Below are positions 5,794-7,602 of a stretch of 7,602 nt of DNA, one piece after another; within the stretch, counting starts at the first letter, position 1, and each line of letters starts with the position of its first letter. A program made the translations under genes and the position numbers. The notes below the pieces were generated by a model that saw nothing but the letters and a program-made list of their open reading frames with translations, was not told the DNA's origin and did no database searches. The DNA comes from Lachnospiraceae bacterium (GTDB lineage Bacteria; Bacillota_A; Clostridia; Lachnospirales; Lachnospiraceae), in assembly GCA_017621115.1 (NCBI GenBank), contig JAGATU010000010.1, forward strand, positions 1-7,602, in the 5' to 3' direction.

Positions 5794-6715
5794 TACTTCC
5801 GAGTACGTTAACAATCTTGTGAGCTACAAGGTCCTTAACATTCTGACGGCCAACTTTGAGATATTCTCTAGGGTCAAATGCTGCAGGATTCTGTGTTAAT
5901 ACCTGACGGATACCTGCTGTCATAGCTAAACGAAGGTCAGAGTCGATGTTAATCTTACATACTGCTGACTTAGCTGCCTGACGAAGCATATCTTCCGGAA
6001 TACCGATAGCGTCTGCAAGGTTACCACCGTTTTCCTGGATAATCTTAACGTATTCCTGAGATACGGAAGATGCACCGTGAAGAACGATTGGGAAATTCGG
6101 AAGTCTCTTTTCGATTTCTGCTAAGATGTCAAAACGAAGCTGTGGCTTCTGACCCGGTTTGAACTTGAATGCACCATGGCTTGTTCCGATAGCGATTGCC
6201 AAAGAGTCAACGCCTGTACGGGAAACAAATTCTTCTACTTCATCCGGCTGTGTGTAAGCAGCATCTGCGTCAGCAACTTTTACGTCGTCTTCGATACCGG
6301 CTAATTTACCAAGTTCACCTTCAACAACAACACCCTTGTCATGAGCGTATTCAACAACTCTCTTTGTAAGAGCGATATTGTCTTCGAAGGAATGATGGGA
6401 ACCATCGATCATAACGGATGTGAATCCGCCATCGATACAAGCTTTACAGATTTCGAAATCTGCGCCGTGATCTAAGTGAAGAGCGATTGGAATATCATTT
6501 TCCAATAAAGCAGCTTCCACTAATTTTACAAGGTAGTTGTGGTTAGCGTATTTTCTAGCGCCCGCAGATACCTGAAGAATAAGTGGGGATTTGAGCTCGC
6601 CGGCTGCTTCTGTAATACCCTGAACGATTTCCATGTTGTTAACATTGAAAGCGCCGATTGCATAGCCTCCGTCGTATGCCTTTTTGAACATTTCAGTTGT
6701 GGTAACTAATGCCAT
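5780..6715 (-). CDS. fba: Class II fructose-1,6-bisphosphate aldolase, longer subtype
   Basis: Zinc-dependent aldolase that splits fructose-1,6-bisphosphate into dihydroxyacetone phosphate and glyceraldehyde-3-phosphate, in glycolysis and, reversed, gluconeogenesis. The product is 311 aa. LHLDHG (79-84) gives the catalytic Asp82 and zinc ligand His83; His180 in GTSHGAF and His213 in LHGASSV complete the zinc site. NIDSDLR near residue 256 is the phosphate-binding stretch. GASS replaces the GGTG seen in FbaA-type enzymes, and an insert around 225-240 adds length; this fits the subtype also known from Giardia, Treponema and many clostridia. The ATG at 6715 is preceded by AAGGAG (6730 to 6725) at a 9-base spacing. 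It has its own strong promoter and diverges from a second aldolase gene. All key residues are present. Related tagatose-bisphosphate or ketose-bisphosphate aldolases are a less likely alternative. Confidence 0.95.
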   Translation of the reverse strand: MALVTTTEMFKKAYDGGYAIGAFNVNNMEIVQGITEAAGELKSPLILQVSAGARKYANHNYLVKLVEAALLENDIPIALHLDHGADFEICKACIDGGFTSVMIDGSHHSFEDNIALTKRVVEYAHDKGVVVEGELGKLAGIEDDVKVADADAAYTQPDEVEEFVSRTGVDSLAIAIGTSHGAFKFKPGQKPQLRFDILAEIEKRLPNFPIVLHGASSVSQEYVKIIQENGGNLADAIGIPEDMLRQAAKSAVCKINIDSDLRLAMTAGIRQVLTQNPAAFDPREYLKVGRQNVKDLVAHKIVNVLGSNGKA

Positions 6716-6745
6716 AATACATATCTCCTTTTCTTTTTGTGGTAT

Positions 6746-6764
6746 AAATTATTAATAATAATTT
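6746..6764 (-). repeat. AT-only inverted repeat in the minus-strand aldolase leader
   Basis: AAATTATT (6746-6753) and AATAATTT (6757-6764) are perfect 8-bp inverted arms around a 3-base spacer. The repeat lies just downstream of the predicted transcription start near 6775, where a repressor could block transcription. Because it consists only of A and T, chance occurrence in this AT-rich stretch is a real possibility and an RNA stem would be weak. Confidence 0.35.
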
Positions 6765-6781
6765 CATTCCATATATTCAAA

Positions 6782-6810
6782 AGTATACCATTTCATGGTT
6801 GTTTTTTCAA
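6782..6810 (-). promoter_or_regulatory. Sigma-A type promoter of the minus-strand aldolase gene
   Basis: On the minus strand, TTGAAA (6810-6805) and TATACT (6787-6782) are separated by exactly 17 bases. TGG precedes the -10 hexamer directly, giving an extended -10. This is a near-ideal housekeeping promoter. Transcription should start near 6775, leaving a leader of about 60 bases before ATG 6715. Strong expression is expected for a central glycolytic enzyme. Confidence 0.82.
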
Positions 6811-6860
6811 TTATCAATACAGGCAAAGACGGTAAAATTTGCAATTATTGTTTCTTTTTT

Positions 6861-6878
6861 TTATAACTTGGGTTATAA
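6861..6878. repeat. Inverted repeat overlapping the plus-strand aldolase -10 box
   Basis: TTATAAC (6861-6867) and GTTATAA (6872-6878) are perfect 7-bp inverted arms around TTGG. The right arm covers five of the six -10 bases. The geometry fits an operator for a dimeric repressor, and no known consensus is recognised. It could also be chance in AT-rich DNA or a by-product of the -10 sequence. Confidence 0.4.
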
Positions 6879-6899
6879 TGGGTGACGGAAAATTATAAT
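6874..6899 (+). promoter_or_regulatory. Promoter region of the plus-strand aldolase gene (two TATAAT boxes)
   Basis: Perfect TATAAT hexamers occur at 6874-6879 and 6894-6899, both within TTATAATG, 20 bases apart. For the first, TTTCTT at 6851-6856 gives a 17-base spacer but is a weak -35. For the second no good -35 is seen at normal spacing. The first is the likelier -10, with transcription starting near 6886 and a leader of roughly 37 bases. This promoter is back to back with that of the minus-strand aldolase gene. Confidence 0.65.
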
Positions 6900-6922
6900 G
6901 AGATATTATGGAGGAATTTATC

Positions 6923-7602
6923 ATGTTAGTTTCAGCAACAGAAATGCTTCAGAAAGCAAAAGCCGGCCATTATGCGGTTGGACAGTTCAACATCAATAAC
7001 TTAGAGTGGACAAAAGCTATTTTACTTACAGCTCAGGAAAACAACTCTCCTGTTATTTTGGGTGTATCCGAAGGTGCAGGTAAGTATATGGGTGGATATG
7101 ATGTTATTGTTGGTATGGTTAACGGTTTAATCAAAGACCAGAACATCACAGTTCCTGTAGCTCTTCATTTAGATCATGGTTCATATGAACACTGCTACAA
7201 ATGTATTGAAGCAGGTTTCTCATCAGTAATGTTTGACGGTTCTCACTACTCAATCGAAGAAAATGTTGAGAAGACAAAAGAAATCGTAGCTGCAGCTCAC
7301 GCTAAGGGAATCTCTGTAGAAGCAGAAGTTGGTTCTATCGGTGGTGAAGAAGACGGTGTTGTAGGTATGGGCGAATGTGCTAATCCTGATGAATGTAAGA
7401 TGGTAGCTGATTTAGGAATTGACTTCCTTGCAGCAGGTATCGGTAACATTCATGGTAAATACCCTGAAAACTGGGCAGGTTTACAGTTTGACGTATTAGA
7501 TGCTATCCAGCAGAAGACAGGTGATATGCCATTAGTTCTTCACGGTGGTACAGGTATCCCTACAGAAATGATCCAGAAAGCAATTTCTTTAGGTGTTGCT
7601 AA
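6923..7602 (+). CDS. fba: Class II fructose-1,6-bisphosphate aldolase, FbaA-like (3' end outside window)
   Basis: Second zinc-dependent class II aldolase, with 226 codons visible of an expected ~285-290. It opens MLVSATEMLQKAKAGHYAVG and closely follows B. subtilis FbaA motifs: GQFNINNLEW, PVILGVSEGAGKYMGG, and ALHLDHGS with catalytic Asp84 and zinc ligand His85. His177 in GNIHGKY and His207 in VLHGGTGIP supply the other zinc ligands. The C-terminal phosphate-binding NVNT-like motif is beyond the window. GGAGG-type sequence ATGGAGGA (6908-6915) gives a strong ribosome binding site seven bases before ATG. It diverges from another class II aldolase gene of a different subtype, so it is not a recent tandem copy. 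The substrate could also be tagatose-1,6-bisphosphate, but the FbaA-like motifs favour fructose-bisphosphate. Codons ending in T or A dominate, as expected for a highly expressed gene in such a host. Confidence 0.93.
   Translation, partial: MLVSATEMLQKAKAGHYAVGQFNINNLEWTKAILLTAQENNSPVILGVSEGAGKYMGGYDVIVGMVNGLIKDQNITVPVALHLDHGSYEHCYKCIEAGFSSVMFDGSHYSIEENVEKTKEIVAAAHAKGISVEAEVGSIGGEEDGVVGMGECANPDECKMVADLGIDFLAAGIGNIHGKYPENWAGLQFDVLDAIQQKTGDMPLVLHGGTGIPTEMIQKAISLGVA

Noticed and set aside
6788..6815. Possible CcpA-binding cre site near TGGTTGTTTTTTCA (6796-6809)
   Set aside because: The outer TG and CA match, but the central CG and most inner positions of the cre consensus are missing. No convincing cre was found by eye in any intergenic gap.

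Overview
The window is ordinary chromosomal DNA from a low-to-moderate-GC Firmicute. The best guess is a member of Lachnospiraceae or a related Clostridia lineage, based on the gene order uvrC-hprK-ROK kinase-murB-rapZ-whiA-HPr family gene, the strong GGAGG-type ribosome binding sites, and proteins that look clostridial throughout. No mobile element, CRISPR array, tRNA or rRNA was seen. Every long reading frame I accept belongs to a recognisable housekeeping family.

Layout. Bases 2-592 hold the 3' end of uvrC, cut by the left window edge. From 676 to 5687 six genes run on the plus strand with short gaps: hprK, a ROK-family glucokinase, murB, rapZ, whiA and an HPr/Crh-like gene. The murB-rapZ junction has no gap at all. 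The larger gaps, 83 bp before hprK and 90 bp before murB, contain small inverted repeats. A hairpin with A and T tracts at 5699-5730 ends this block and can also serve the convergent gene. A complete class II fructose-bisphosphate aldolase gene lies on the minus strand (5780-6715). A 207-bp divergent control region (6716-6922) separates it from a second class II aldolase gene on the plus strand (6923 to the right edge), which belongs to a visibly different subtype (FbaA-like).

How the genes fit together. HPrK is the ATP- and fructose-bisphosphate-responsive kinase/phosphorylase that acts on Ser46 of HPr or Crh. The last gene of the block encodes such a substrate. It keeps the Ser46 site (K45-S-I-M-G) but has Glu where HPr has its phosphorylatable His15, so it should act as a Crh-like regulator and not as a PTS phosphocarrier. 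The ROK glucokinase supplies PTS-independent glucose phosphorylation, and the two neighbouring aldolases consume fructose-1,6-bisphosphate, the known activator of HPrK. MurB, RapZ and WhiA tie the block to cell-wall precursor synthesis and cell division.

The points most worth a second look are the Glu15 HPr-like protein, a RapZ P-loop in which Arg replaces the usual Ser/Thr after the Lys, the absence of yvcK between rapZ and whiA, and the divergent pair of unlike aldolases with inverted repeats in their control region. I did not find a wholly new multi-gene system.
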